From assembly GCA_045537065.1 (NCBI GenBank), contig JAZSOT010000058.1:1-10990 (forward strand): DNA of 10,990 nucleotides. The letters are read 5' to 3'. Shown piece after piece: positions 1 through 5,631 of the stretch (position 1 is the stretch's first letter; each line of letters starts with the position of its first letter). The DNA comes from RGIG8709 sp045537065 (GTDB lineage Bacteria; Bacillota; Clostridia; Monoglobales; Monoglobaceae). Below the pieces are notes generated by a model, which made no database searches, was not told the DNA's origin, and saw nothing but the letters and a program-made list of their open reading frames with translations. Both the position numbers and the translations under genes were made by a program.

Positions 1-77
1 GGCCAAGCGGTCTTAAGGAAGACAAGAAATCTACTCAACTCCTTGGCTCACAGAACGACATGGCTACGATCCGACTT
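1..77. other. DNBSEQ/MGI sequencing adapter with 10-base index (not genomic)
   Basis: The stretch begins GGCCAAGCGGTCTT and ends ACATGGCTACGATCCGACTT. As I recall them, these are the two arms of the BGI/MGI DNBSEQ library adapter. Between the arms, GACAA (21-25) and CAACTCC (36-42) bracket exactly ten bases (26-35), which fits the sample index. It is directly joined to genomic DNA at 77/78, inside an aminotransferase reading frame, whose translation stops resembling its family at that point. This is untrimmed adapter carried into the assembly, so the left end should be treated as a contig end. The identification is from memory of the adapter, not from a search. Confidence 0.95.
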
Positions 78-289
78 AATTTAATGGCAAGGTGAAGCGC
101 CGAAGTGCCGCAGCTTAAAGCAACAGCATATTTGCATCCAAGCTTTTCGCAGACCGCTTTTTCTATTTCGTTAATATTTTCTCCTATGGTAGACATCCAA
201 TTTGTTTCATATGCTTTTTGCATATACTTCAATTCGTCTCCATGCATTGTGGGAGAAGAAAGCCAAACCTTATTTTCCAATTTTTTCAT
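78..289 (-). CDS. DegT/DnrJ/EryC1 family aminotransferase, N-terminal fragment
   Basis: This is the first 70 or so residues of a PLP-dependent sugar aminotransferase (DegT/DnrJ/EryC1/StrS family), of the kind that makes amino sugars for surface polysaccharide or glycosylation. The N-terminal pattern VWLSSPTMHGDE (8-19), TNWMSTIGENINEIE (29-43), a KYAVALSCGTSALHLAIKL block (53-71) and the SCGTSALHL PLP-phosphate loop resemble EpsN of Bacillus and PglE-type UDP-bacillosamine aminotransferases. Family members are about 380 residues, so roughly 80% is missing. The open frame runs on to base 35, but its last 13 residues are encoded by adapter and are not real. The ATG is preceded by AGAGGAAAG at good spacing. 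The specific sugar substrate cannot be told from this fragment. Confidence 0.85.
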
Positions 290-351
290 ATCTTTCCTCT
301 AAAAATTATTAAAAATTTAAAGCTAATTTTAGGCATATATATCTAATCTAA

Positions 352-380
352 ATTATATCATAAGTATAATAAATTTGCAA
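352..380 (-). promoter_or_regulatory. Sigma-A promoter for the aminotransferase gene
   Basis: Read on the minus strand, TTGCAA (375-380) and TATAAT (352-357) are separated by exactly 17 bases. Transcription would start near 345 and give a leader of about 55 bases before the aminotransferase ATG. This is the best promoter-like match in the gap between the divergent aminotransferase and sigK genes. It is a sequence match only. Confidence 0.65.
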
Positions 381-423
381 CCATTTTTACCTAATAAATT
401 ATCAAGAAACAAGCCCTATTTAG

Positions 424-431
424 CATATAAT
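424..431 (+). promoter_or_regulatory. Possible -10 element of the sigK promoter (sigma-E/sigma-K-like)
   Basis: CATATAAT at 424-431 differs at one position from the sigma-E -10 consensus CATACAAT, which suits a sigK gene first transcribed in the mother cell. The same bases contain TATAAT (426-431), so a sigma-A reading is also possible. No good -35 is visible for either (CAAGAA lies 17 bases upstream of TATAAT). A start near 438 would leave only a short leader before the ribosome binding site AAAGGGTGA (445-453). Confidence 0.4.
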
Positions 432-457
432 TTATAAAACTTTAAAAGGGTGATTTT

Positions 458-1138
458 TTGTTTGAAATTTTATTGAATTTATTATCCTCCATTTTCTATT
501 TTGCACTTCATGTTAGCGGTGCAGGATCGTTCCCTCCTCCCCTTTCTGCCAAAAAAGAAACGGAGCTTTTTGAAAAAAGCCGTTTGGGAGATATTGAAGC
601 GAGAAACACTTTGGTTGAACATAATCTGAGACTGGTTGCCCATATAGTTAAAAAATACTATGCCACAGGCGCTGAACAGGATGATTTAATTTCGATAGGC
701 ACAATCGGTCTTATCAAAGCGGTTTCAACCTATAAGTCGGATAAAGGTATTCGTTTTGCAACCTATGCCTCTCGCTGTATTGAAAATGAAATTTTGATGT
801 TTTTCAGAAACCAAAAAAAATCTGCTCAGGATGTTTTTATAAGCGACCCTATTGACACCGATAAAGAGGGTAACACCCTAACACTTATCGATATAATAGC
901 CGATAACCGCGATATTGCAGACGAAATTGATACAAAATTAAAACTTGAACGGTTAAGAGTTGTTATGTATGGTTGCTTAAACGAGCGGGAAATCGAAATT
1001 ATTAAATATCGATACGGAATAGCAGGATTTCCTGAGCTTACCCAACGCGAGATAGCCAAAAAGCTGAATATTTCAAGAAGCTATGTTTCAAGAATAGAAA
1101 AATCTGCTCTCGAAAAGCTAAGAAAACAATTCGACTAA
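458..1138 (+). CDS. sigK: RNA polymerase sporulation sigma factor SigK (pro-sigma-K)
   Basis: This is the late mother-cell sigma factor of endospore formation, directing spore coat, cortex-maturation and dipicolinate genes. The 226-residue protein opens with a hydrophobic stretch (about 3-20) that matches the SigK pro-sequence removed by the membrane protease SpoIVFB; by comparison with Bacillus, cleavage should fall near residue 20. Region 2 follows: ARNTLVEHNLRLVAHIVKKY (48-67), the core-binding DLISIGTIGLIKAV (76-89) and the -10-recognising FATYASRCIENEIL (100-113). Region 4 holds the helix-turn-helix TQREIAKKLNISRSYVSRIE (195-214), typical of SigK and SigE. The start is TTG, chosen because AAAGGGTGA lies five bases upstream and no better start preserves the pro-sequence. 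The gene is continuous, with no skin-type interruption. SigE is the nearest alternative, but the pro-sequence form and the FPPPLS segment favour SigK. Confidence 0.93.
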   Translation: MFEILLNLLSSIFYFALHVSGAGSFPPPLSAKKETELFEKSRLGDIEARNTLVEHNLRLVAHIVKKYYATGAEQDDLISIGTIGLIKAVSTYKSDKGIRFATYASRCIENEILMFFRNQKKSAQDVFISDPIDTDKEGNTLTLIDIIADNRDIADEIDTKLKLERLRVVMYGCLNEREIEIIKYRYGIAGFPELTQREIAKKLNISRSYVSRIEKSALEKLRKQFD

Positions 1139-1142
1139 ATAA

Positions 1143-1171
1143 TTGATTTTTAATTTCTTTTGTTTTATAAT
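1143..1171 (+). promoter_or_regulatory. Sigma-A promoter of the capA-family gene
   Basis: TTGATT (1143-1148) and TATAAT (1166-1171) are 17 bases apart, with a predicted start near 1178 and a leader of about 28 bases that includes ACGGAG (1194-1199). It begins four bases after the sigK stop codon, so the downstream gene can be expressed vegetatively and independently of sigK. No hairpin terminator is visible between sigK and this promoter. Confidence 0.7.
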
Positions 1172-1205
1172 ATAAATATACAATTTTAAAATAACGGAGT
1201 TTAAA

Positions 1206-2549
1206 ATGAAAAAGAAAAGAACGGCTAGACAAAAAGCCATAATTAAAAGAAGAATATTTTTATCCGCTTGCGCCTTGGCTCTTGCGGGTATTATCGCGAT
1301 ATCAGCGGTAGTTATATCATCATTAATGCCTGATAAAAATGACGGTAATTCTTCATCTTCCCCGTCCAGCTCTAACTCGTCCGAAGAGGATAAAACCCCT
1401 AAATTAATATCCTCGGCATCGGTTATAAGCACGGGCGATATTATGGTGCATTCAACTCAGCTTGACGGTGCTAAAACTTCCGACGGCGGATATGACTTTT
1501 CTGCCTTCTTCAAAGAAACTTCGCCTTATTATAAGAAATATGATTTAGCAGTTGCTAATTTGGAGGTTACTTTTGGTGGAACAGAATCGGGTAAATATAG
1601 CGGATATCCCGCTTTTAACTGTCCTGATGTTCTTGCCGATAACATAAAAAAATCAGGACTAAATTTATTGCTTACAACTAATAACCATAGCTATGATACA
1701 GGGCTTTTTGGCTTGAAACGAACAGTTCAGATTTTAAAAGACCGCAAAATCGGTTTTTTAGGCACTAAGGAAACCGAAAGCGACCCCAAATTTTTAGTTA
1801 AGGATATAAACGGTATTAAAATAGGTATGGTGAGCTATTCATATGAGACCACAGGAACAGACCAAAGCCGCAAATATCTGAACGGAAATATTATTTCGAA
1901 GGATGCAAACAACCTTATAAACACCTTTTCATATCAGCATATAAACGATTTTTATATTGAAGCTGAAAATGTTATAAAGGATATGAAAAATGAGGGCGCA
2001 GAGTTTATCGTATTTTATATGCATTGGGGCGAAGAATATCAATTATCTGCTAATACTTGGCAAAAATCCATTGCGCAAAAGCTCTCAAATCTAGGAGTTC
2101 AAATGATACTTGGCGGTCATCCACATGTTATTCAACCTATTGATTTACTTCACTCTGAGGACGGTCAAACCGATACAATTTGCCTTTATTCGATGGGTAA
2201 TGCAGTTTCTAATCAGCGCCAAGAAATTATGAACCCTGAATGCACAACGGGACACACCGAGGACGGTTTAATGTTCTCCTATAAATTAGAGAAATACAGT
2301 AATGGCGATATCATTTTATCAAACATTAATGTTATACCTACTTGGGTAGATAAATACAGAGGCGGAAGCGGTTATCAATATACGATTTATCCCTTAGAAA
2401 AAGCCGAGGACGGCAGCGTTAAATACGGTTTAACCGGTACTGCCGCAACAAAATCTTATAATTCATACAACCGAACAAAAGCCCTGTTAAAAGACGGACT
2501 TACCAAATGCCAACAGCATATCGGTTGCGATATAACCTTTAAAGATTAA
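1206..2549 (+). CDS. CapA family membrane-anchored metallophosphatase-like protein
   Basis: This 447-residue protein belongs to the CapA/PGA_cap family (metallophosphatase fold), named for the poly-gamma-glutamate capsule protein but also common as lone cell-envelope proteins of unknown substrate. A basic N-terminus (1-16) is followed by one membrane segment (about 17-40), a serine-rich linker (about 48-62) and the catalytic domain outside the cell. Expected metal-site motifs are all present: STGDIMVH (75-82), ANLEVTFGG (117-125), TTNNHSYDTG (157-166), HWGEEY (273-278) and GGHPHVIQ (303-310). The ATG has ACGGAG upstream. There are no capB/capC partners nearby, so capsule synthesis is not supported; a role in wall or polymer metabolism is a guess. 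It is convergent with the ribosomal protein operon. Confidence 0.88.
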   Translation: MKKKRTARQKAIIKRRIFLSACALALAGIIAISAVVISSLMPDKNDGNSSSSPSSSNSSEEDKTPKLISSASVISTGDIMVHSTQLDGAKTSDGGYDFSAFFKETSPYYKKYDLAVANLEVTFGGTESGKYSGYPAFNCPDVLADNIKKSGLNLLLTTNNHSYDTGLFGLKRTVQILKDRKIGFLGTKETESDPKFLVKDINGIKIGMVSYSYETTGTDQSRKYLNGNIISKDANNLINTFSYQHINDFYIEAENVIKDMKNEGAEFIVFYMHWGEEYQLSANTWQKSIAQKLSNLGVQMILGGHPHVIQPIDLLHSEDGQTDTICLYSMGNAVSNQRQEIMNPECTTGHTEDGLMFSYKLEKYSNGDIILSNINVIPTWVDKYRGGSGYQYTIYPLEKAEDGSVKYGLTGTAATKSYNSYNRTKALLKDGLTKCQQHIGCDITFKD

Positions 2550-2568
2550 AAATCAAAACTCAAATGGC

Positions 2569-2598
2569 AAAAAAAATCCGCAGTCTAAACGACTGCGG
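2569..2598 (-). terminator. Rho-independent terminator between capA-family gene and rplA
   Basis: An 8-bp perfect GC-rich stem, CCGCAGTC (2578-2585) with GACTGCGG (2591-2598) around a 5-base loop, lies between the convergent genes. On the minus strand it is followed by one A and then eight Ts (2576-2569), a strong terminator for the rplK-rplA transcript. On the plus strand it is followed by GTAATTTTTA, so it may act in both directions and also end the capA-family transcript. Confidence 0.9.
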
Positions 2599-2619
2599 GT
2601 AATTTTTATAAAATATTAA

Positions 2620-3312
2620 TTAAACGAACTTAGCAACATTGAGCTTAATTCCAGGGCCCATAGTTGTTGCAATAACGCAAGACTTAATATACTGACCTTT
2701 TGTTGCAGCAGGCTTAGCCTTAATGATAGCACCCATTAAAGCATCAAAGTTTTCTTGAAGCTTTTCAGGACCAAAGGAAACCTTACCGATAGGACAGTGG
2801 ATAATGTTTGTCTTGTCAAGACGGTACTCAATCTTACCTGCCTTAGCCTCGGTAACAGCCTTAGCAACGTCAGGAGTAACAGTACCAGCCTTAGGAGTAG
2901 GCATTAAACCACGAGGACCTAAAACCTTACCTAAACGACCTACAACGCCCATCATATCAGGTGTTGCAATAACAACATCAAAGTCTAACCAGTTTTCATT
3001 TTGGATTTTAGCAACTAATTCTTCTGCACCAACATAGTCAGAGCCAGCTTCCTCAGCAGCCTTAGCATTGTCGCCCTTGCAAAGTACAAGAGTTCTAACC
3101 TTTTTACCAGTTCCGTTTGGAAGAACAACAGCTCCTCTAACCTGCTGGTCTGCATGTCTTGAGTCAACGCCGAGCTTAACGTGAAGCTCAATAGTTTCAT
3201 CAAATTTTGCTTTTGATGTTTTGCAAACTAAATCCAATGCTTCTTCAGCATCGTATAATTTACCTTTTTCAAGAAGCTTAACGCTATCTTGATATTTTTT
3301 TCCATATTTCAC
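2620..3312 (-). CDS. rplA: 50S ribosomal protein L1
   Basis: L1 forms the mobile stalk of the large subunit at the E site, binds 23S rRNA helices 76-78 and in bacteria usually represses its own operon by binding mRNA. The 230 residues match the family length. The L1 signature is clear: GRLGKVLGPRGLMPTPKAGT (125-144) followed by VTPDVAKAV, with the usual N-terminal KYGKKYQDSVKLLEKGKLYD (2-21) and C-terminal TMGPGIKLN (217-225). The start is GTG, supported by AAGGAGG nine bases upstream. It is the last gene of rpmG-secE-nusG-rplK-rplA and is followed directly by a terminator; rplJ and rplL, often next in Firmicutes, are absent here. A structured leader precedes it. Confidence 0.97.
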   Translation of the reverse strand: MKYGKKYQDSVKLLEKGKLYDAEEALDLVCKTSKAKFDETIELHVKLGVDSRHADQQVRGAVVLPNGTGKKVRTLVLCKGDNAKAAEEAGSDYVGAEELVAKIQNENWLDFDVVIATPDMMGVVGRLGKVLGPRGLMPTPKAGTVTPDVAKAVTEAKAGKIEYRLDKTNIIHCPIGKVSFGPEKLQENFDALMGAIIKAKPAATKGQYIKSCVIATTMGPGIKLNVAKFV

Positions 3313-3329
3313 GATTAAAATCCTCCTTA

Positions 3330-3383
3330 GTGGTAAATACCATCTTAAATTGATGTTTGCAGAGCACTTTGTGCTCCTCCCAC
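3330..3383 (-). promoter_or_regulatory. Structured leader before rplA, L1-binding-site-like
   Basis: In the 91-base gap between rplK and rplA the minus strand reads GTGGGAGGA, then a hairpin GAGCAC-AAA-GTGCTC (3376-3362), a CATC/GATG pair, and finally TACCAC. GTGG (3383-3380) can pair with CCAC (3333-3330) to close the whole element just upstream of the rplA ribosome binding site. A GTGGGAG...TACCAC frame around a hairpin is what I recall for L1 mRNA sites, which mimic its 23S rRNA target. Feedback repression by L1 is inferred. Confidence 0.6.
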
Positions 3384-3403
3384 AGTTTTAAAAAGTCTTA
3401 AAA

Positions 3404-3829
3404 CTATTCTTCTACTGTTACGCCCATAGATCTTGCAGTACCTGCGATCATTGACATAGCAGATTCAAGTGAAGCTGCGTTTAAGTCAGGCATTTTCTGT
3501 TCAGCAATTGCCTGAAGGTCAGCTTTCTTAAGTTCAGCAACTTTTGTTTTGTTCGGAACACCCGAACCGCTCTTTAATTTGCAAGCCTTTTTGATAAGAA
3601 CTGCAGCCGGAGGAGTTTTTGTAATGAAAGAGAAAGATCTGTCCTGATATACGGTTATAACAACCGGAATAACAAGACCTGCATCTTTGCTTGTCTTTTC
3701 GTTGAACTGCTTACAAAAATCCATAATGTTTACACCATGCTGACCGAGAGCCGGACCAACTGGTGGAGCCGGTGTTGCTTTACCTGCTTCAATTTGTAAC
3801 TTAATGTAACCTGTAATTTTTTGCGCCAT
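3404..3829 (-). CDS. rplK: 50S ribosomal protein L11
   Basis: L11 binds the GTPase-associated region of 23S rRNA at the base of the L7/L12 stalk and is needed for stringent-response activation of RelA-type enzymes. The 141-residue product has the expected start MAQKITGYIKLQIEAGKATP, then APPVGPALGQHGVNIMDFCK (21-40, the proline-rich hinge and switch region), the rRNA-binding C-terminal domain from about residue 70, and the closing block IAGTARSMGVTVE (128-140). The ATG at 3829 was chosen because the family starts with this MAQK and a strong GGGAGGTG sits at 3844-3837. An in-frame ATG 20 codons further upstream would run through the leader structure and add residues foreign to the family. Confidence 0.97.
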   Translation of the reverse strand: MAQKITGYIKLQIEAGKATPAPPVGPALGQHGVNIMDFCKQFNEKTSKDAGLVIPVVITVYQDRSFSFITKTPPAAVLIKKACKLKSGSGVPNKTKVAELKKADLQAIAEQKMPDLNAASLESAMSMIAGTARSMGVTVEE

Positions 3830-3855
3830 TTGTTGACACCTCCCTTTATTCAAAT

Positions 3856-3889
3856 GTGGTATTGACGGAATTTTTAAAATTCCTCCCAC
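3856..3889 (-). promoter_or_regulatory. Structured leader before rplK, L1-binding-site-like
   Basis: In the 110-base gap between nusG and rplK the minus strand reads GTGGGAGGA, a GGAATTT/AAATTCC hairpin (3883-3867), a short internal strand, and TACCAC. GTGG (3889-3886) can pair with CCAC (3859-3856). This shares the nine-base opening and six-base closing sequence with the element before rplA. The site upstream of rplK is where L1 is known to repress the L11 operon in E. coli. It ends about 12 bases before the rplK ribosome binding site, so binding could block translation. The assignment is by pattern, not by model search. Confidence 0.6.
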
Positions 3890-3939
3890 CTACCCGAAAA
3901 ACGGATATATAAAAACGACAAGTTATGCCGTGTGGGTAA

Positions 3940-4461
3940 CTAGCTTAACGCTTCAACCTGATTAAACTCAAGTTCAACTTCTGTGTCTCTTCCGCCAAAC
4001 ATAGTGATTTTTGCTTTGATTTTCTGCTTGTCTGTAATTATTGCATCAACAACGCCGACAAAGCCTTCAAAAGCACCATATTTAACTCTGATACTGTCAC
4101 CAACATTAAATTTGGATTCAATAACAACCTTTTCAAGACCGATAGCCTGAACTTCAGCATCGGAAAGCGGAACCGGTTTAGAACCGGGGCCGACAAAGCC
4201 GGTAACACCTCTGCAATTGCGGACAACATACCAGCTTTCGTCTGTCATAATCATTTTAACAACGACATATCCCGGAAAAAGCTTTCTCTGAACGGTTTTT
4301 TTCTGGTTGTCCTTAATTTCGACAACCTCTTCCATGGGAACGCAAATTTCCTGAATAACATCGTGCATATTTCTGTTATCAACAGTTTTTTCTATATCTG
4401 CCTTAACCTTATTTTCATAACCTGAATAGGTGTGGGCAACGTACCATTTAGCTTCTGCCAT
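3940..4461 (-). CDS. nusG: Transcription termination/antitermination factor NusG
   Basis: NusG binds RNA polymerase at the clamp to modulate pausing, and links it to Rho or the ribosome. The 173 residues give an N-terminal NGN domain (about 4-110), with KWYVAHTYSGYENKV (5-19), KLFPGYVVVKM (60-70) and GVTGFVGPG (85-93), and a C-terminal KOW domain, FNVGDSIRVKYGAFEGFVGV (118-137). Length and layout are normal. The next in-frame codon capable of starting upstream is blocked by a TAG, so the ATG at 4461 is the only reasonable start. Its ribosome binding site is odd: the only good one, GGAGGG, lies about 19 bases upstream, with a small GGG-TTA-CCC hairpin between that could shorten the distance. 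It lies 27 bases after secE. Confidence 0.97.
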   Translation of the reverse strand: MAEAKWYVAHTYSGYENKVKADIEKTVDNRNMHDVIQEICVPMEEVVEIKDNQKKTVQRKLFPGYVVVKMIMTDESWYVVRNCRGVTGFVGPGSKPVPLSDAEVQAIGLEKVVIESKFNVGDSIRVKYGAFEGFVGVVDAIITDKQKIKAKITMFGGRDTEVELEFNQVEALS

Positions 4462-4488
4462 AATATTCGGGTAACCCCATCCCTCCTA

Positions 4489-4692
4489 TTATTTAATTAA
4501 TAATGCCATACCTGCACTGAAAAGCCAGTCCAGAATCCAGATTACTGCACCAACAATAAGAACGAACAGAAGAACAATGATGGTATTTTGTTTAACCTTT
4601 TTAAAGCTTGGCCAAACAACTCTTTTAAGTTCAGCTTTAACATCAACAAACCAGTTCGCGATGCGGCTGAAAACATTTGGTTTTTTATTCAT
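4489..4692 (-). CDS. secE: Preprotein translocase subunit SecE
   Basis: SecE is the small clamp subunit of the SecYEG protein channel. The 67-residue single-span form is usual for Firmicutes. An amphipathic region on the cytoplasmic side holds FSRIANWFVDVKAELKRVVW (8-27), with the conserved E-LKRV-WP pattern (21-28), followed by KKVKQNT and one membrane segment (about 38-62). The ATG has AGGATAGGAG upstream. The rpmG-secE-nusG order is the standard bacterial arrangement and supports the assignment. Confidence 0.95.
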   Translation of the reverse strand: MNKKPNVFSRIANWFVDVKAELKRVVWPSFKKVKQNTIIVLLFVLIVGAVIWILDWLFSAGMALLIK

Positions 4693-4720
4693 TTTAAAAA
4701 ACTCCTATCCTTCGTTTTGA

Positions 4721-4870
4721 TTATTTTGTTTCTTTGTGCAAAGTGTGTTTTTTGCAAAATCTGCAGTATTTGTTCATTTCGATTCTGTCAGGATTGTTTT
4801 TCTTGTTTTTCATTGTGTCATAATTTCTCTGTTTGCATTCAGAACAAGCCATTGTGATTTTTACTCTCAT
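4721..4870 (-). CDS. rpmG: 50S ribosomal protein L33
   Basis: This short 49-codon gene encodes L33, a small large-subunit protein near the E site. The translation begins MRVKITMACSECKQRNYDTM and contains KNKKNNPDRIEMNKYCRFC and a TLHKETK end, which is typical of L33. It has two Cys-x2-Cys pairs (9/12 and 36/39), so it is the zinc-binding type, whose paralogues lacking cysteines can replace it under zinc shortage. AAAGGGTGA precedes the ATG at 4870. It lies 28 bases before secE and opens the operon, in the position of B. subtilis rpmGB. Confidence 0.95.
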   Translation of the reverse strand: MRVKITMACSECKQRNYDTMKNKKNNPDRIEMNKYCRFCKKHTLHKETK

Positions 4871-4920
4871 ATTTTTCACCCTTTCAAATATCTTACAAAA
4901 ATAGGTAAGTAATATCTTTA

Positions 4921-4949
4921 GTTATGATTTGTGCCCACTAATTTGTCAA
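4921..4949 (-). promoter_or_regulatory. Proximal sigma-A promoter of the rpmG-secE-nusG-rplK-rplA operon
   Basis: On the minus strand a perfect -35 TTGACA (4949-4944) is followed after 17 bases by CATAAC (4926-4921), which matches four of six -10 positions. Transcription would begin near 4914, about 44 bases before the rpmG start. The -35 and its next three bases (TTGACAAAT) are repeated exactly in a second promoter 63 bases upstream. Confidence 0.6.
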
Positions 4950-4959
4950 CACAAATAAA

Positions 4960-4977
4960 GCCTCTTTGCAAAGAGGC
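4960..4977 (-). other. Perfect 18-base palindrome between tandem promoters
   Basis: GCCTCTTTG followed by its exact reverse complement CAAAGAGGC forms a perfect inverted repeat; as RNA it would make a 7-bp stem with a 4-base loop. On the minus strand it is followed only by TTTATTTG, a poor U-run, so it may be a weak terminator for dpaB. It also sits at the predicted start of a transcript from the upstream promoter (4984-5012), where it could be a 5' hairpin or a protein-binding operator. I cannot choose between these. Confidence 0.6.
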
Positions 4978-4983
4978 AATATT

Positions 4984-5012
4984 ATATTAACACAATATTT
5001 CATATTTGTCAA
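4984..5012 (-). promoter_or_regulatory. Distal sigma-A promoter of the ribosomal protein operon
   Basis: On the minus strand TTGACA (5012-5007), a 17-base spacer and TAATAT (4989-4984) are preceded by a TG one base before the -10, an extended -10 form. Overlapping bases also give TATAAT at 20-base spacing. The -35 begins 14 bases after the dpaB stop codon. The predicted start, near 4977, is at the edge of the palindrome. Confidence 0.6.
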
Positions 5013-5026
5013 TAATTTTTTTTAAT

Positions 5027-5611
5027 TTAATAAGAAATTAAAAGGGGCTGAAATTGTTTTCCTGAAAGAGCAGCATTTATTGTGTCAGGAATAAGAAGCA
5101 TATCTGCAATCAGAGAATTTGGTTTTTCTTTATAATCATCCTGTCCAAAAGGAACAAGATAAATATTTTTTCTGTTTAAAAGATGGCCGATGTTTTCAGC
5201 ATTTCCTCCAAGACCGTCGTTTGTAGAAATTGCAATAACAACGGGACGCAGATTTCGAAGATGTGATTTAACAGAAAGGGTAACAACGGAATCTGCAATG
5301 CCGTTTGAAATTTTTGAAATTGTGTTTCCTGTGCAGGGAGCAATGATTAGAATGTCAAGAAGCTTTTTAGGACCGATAGGTTCAGCGTCGTATATTGTGG
5401 AGATTATTTTGTTTTCGCAGATTTCTTCTATTTTGTTCTGAAAATCTGTTGCCTCTCCAAATCTTGTGTCCGTATTGAAGCTTGCCTCGGACATAATAGG
5501 TATAATATTTGCTCCCATATTTTTAAGCCTTTTAATTTCCGGAATAACTTTTTTATAGGTACAAAAGGAACCGGTCAGTGCAAAACCGATAGTTTTTTCA
5601 TTAAGCTCCAT
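5027..5611 (-). CDS. dpaB: Dipicolinate synthase subunit B
   Basis: This is the SpoVFB subunit of dipicolinate synthase, which with subunit A oxidises dihydrodipicolinate (a lysine-pathway intermediate) to dipicolinic acid in the mother cell for loading into the spore core. The 194 residues match the family length and show its flavoprotein-like fold: GFALTGSFCTYKKV (9-22), IIPIMSEASFNTDTRFG (36-52), LLDILIIAPCTGNTISK (84-100) and AISTNDGLGGNAENIG (127-142). The start ATG has GGAGGAGG upstream. It lies 20 bases after dpaA, in the same transcript and the same order as B. subtilis spoVFA-spoVFB. The family's flavoprotein resemblance is known, but whether a flavin is bound is uncertain. Confidence 0.95.
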   Translation of the reverse strand: MELNEKTIGFALTGSFCTYKKVIPEIKRLKNMGANIIPIMSEASFNTDTRFGEATDFQNKIEEICENKIISTIYDAEPIGPKKLLDILIIAPCTGNTISKISNGIADSVVTLSVKSHLRNLRPVVIAISTNDGLGGNAENIGHLLNRKNIYLVPFGQDDYKEKPNSLIADMLLIPDTINAALSGKQFQPLLISY

Positions 5612-5631
5612 ATATTGTCCTCCTCCGGCGG

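Noticed and set aside
35..77. C-terminal 13 residues of the aminotransferase open frame
   Set aside because: They are translated from sequencing adapter and do not resemble the family; the gene simply runs off the contig.
105..302. Plus-strand open frame opposite the aminotransferase, and similar open frames opposite sigK, rplA, secE/rpmG, dpaA, dpaB, folC, argC and the argC/argJ junction
   Set aside because: All overlap well-supported genes on the other strand or in another frame, lack ribosome binding sites and have no family resemblance.
458..1138. skin-like insertion or frameshift in sigK
   Set aside because: The frame is continuous through all expected regions, so no rearrangement is needed.
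1118..1432. Minus-strand 104-residue frame across the sigK-capA gap
   Set aside because: It overlaps the end of sigK and the low-complexity serine-rich start of the CapA-family gene, and its composition mirrors that repeat.
1206..2549. Capsule (poly-gamma-glutamate) biosynthesis locus
   Set aside because: Only a CapA-family protein is present, with no CapB/CapC ligase or transporter genes; the family is common outside capsule loci.
3830..3889. Upstream ATG extending L11 by 20 residues
   Set aside because: The added residues are foreign to L11, overlap the leader structure, and the internal MAQKITG start has a strong ribosome binding site.
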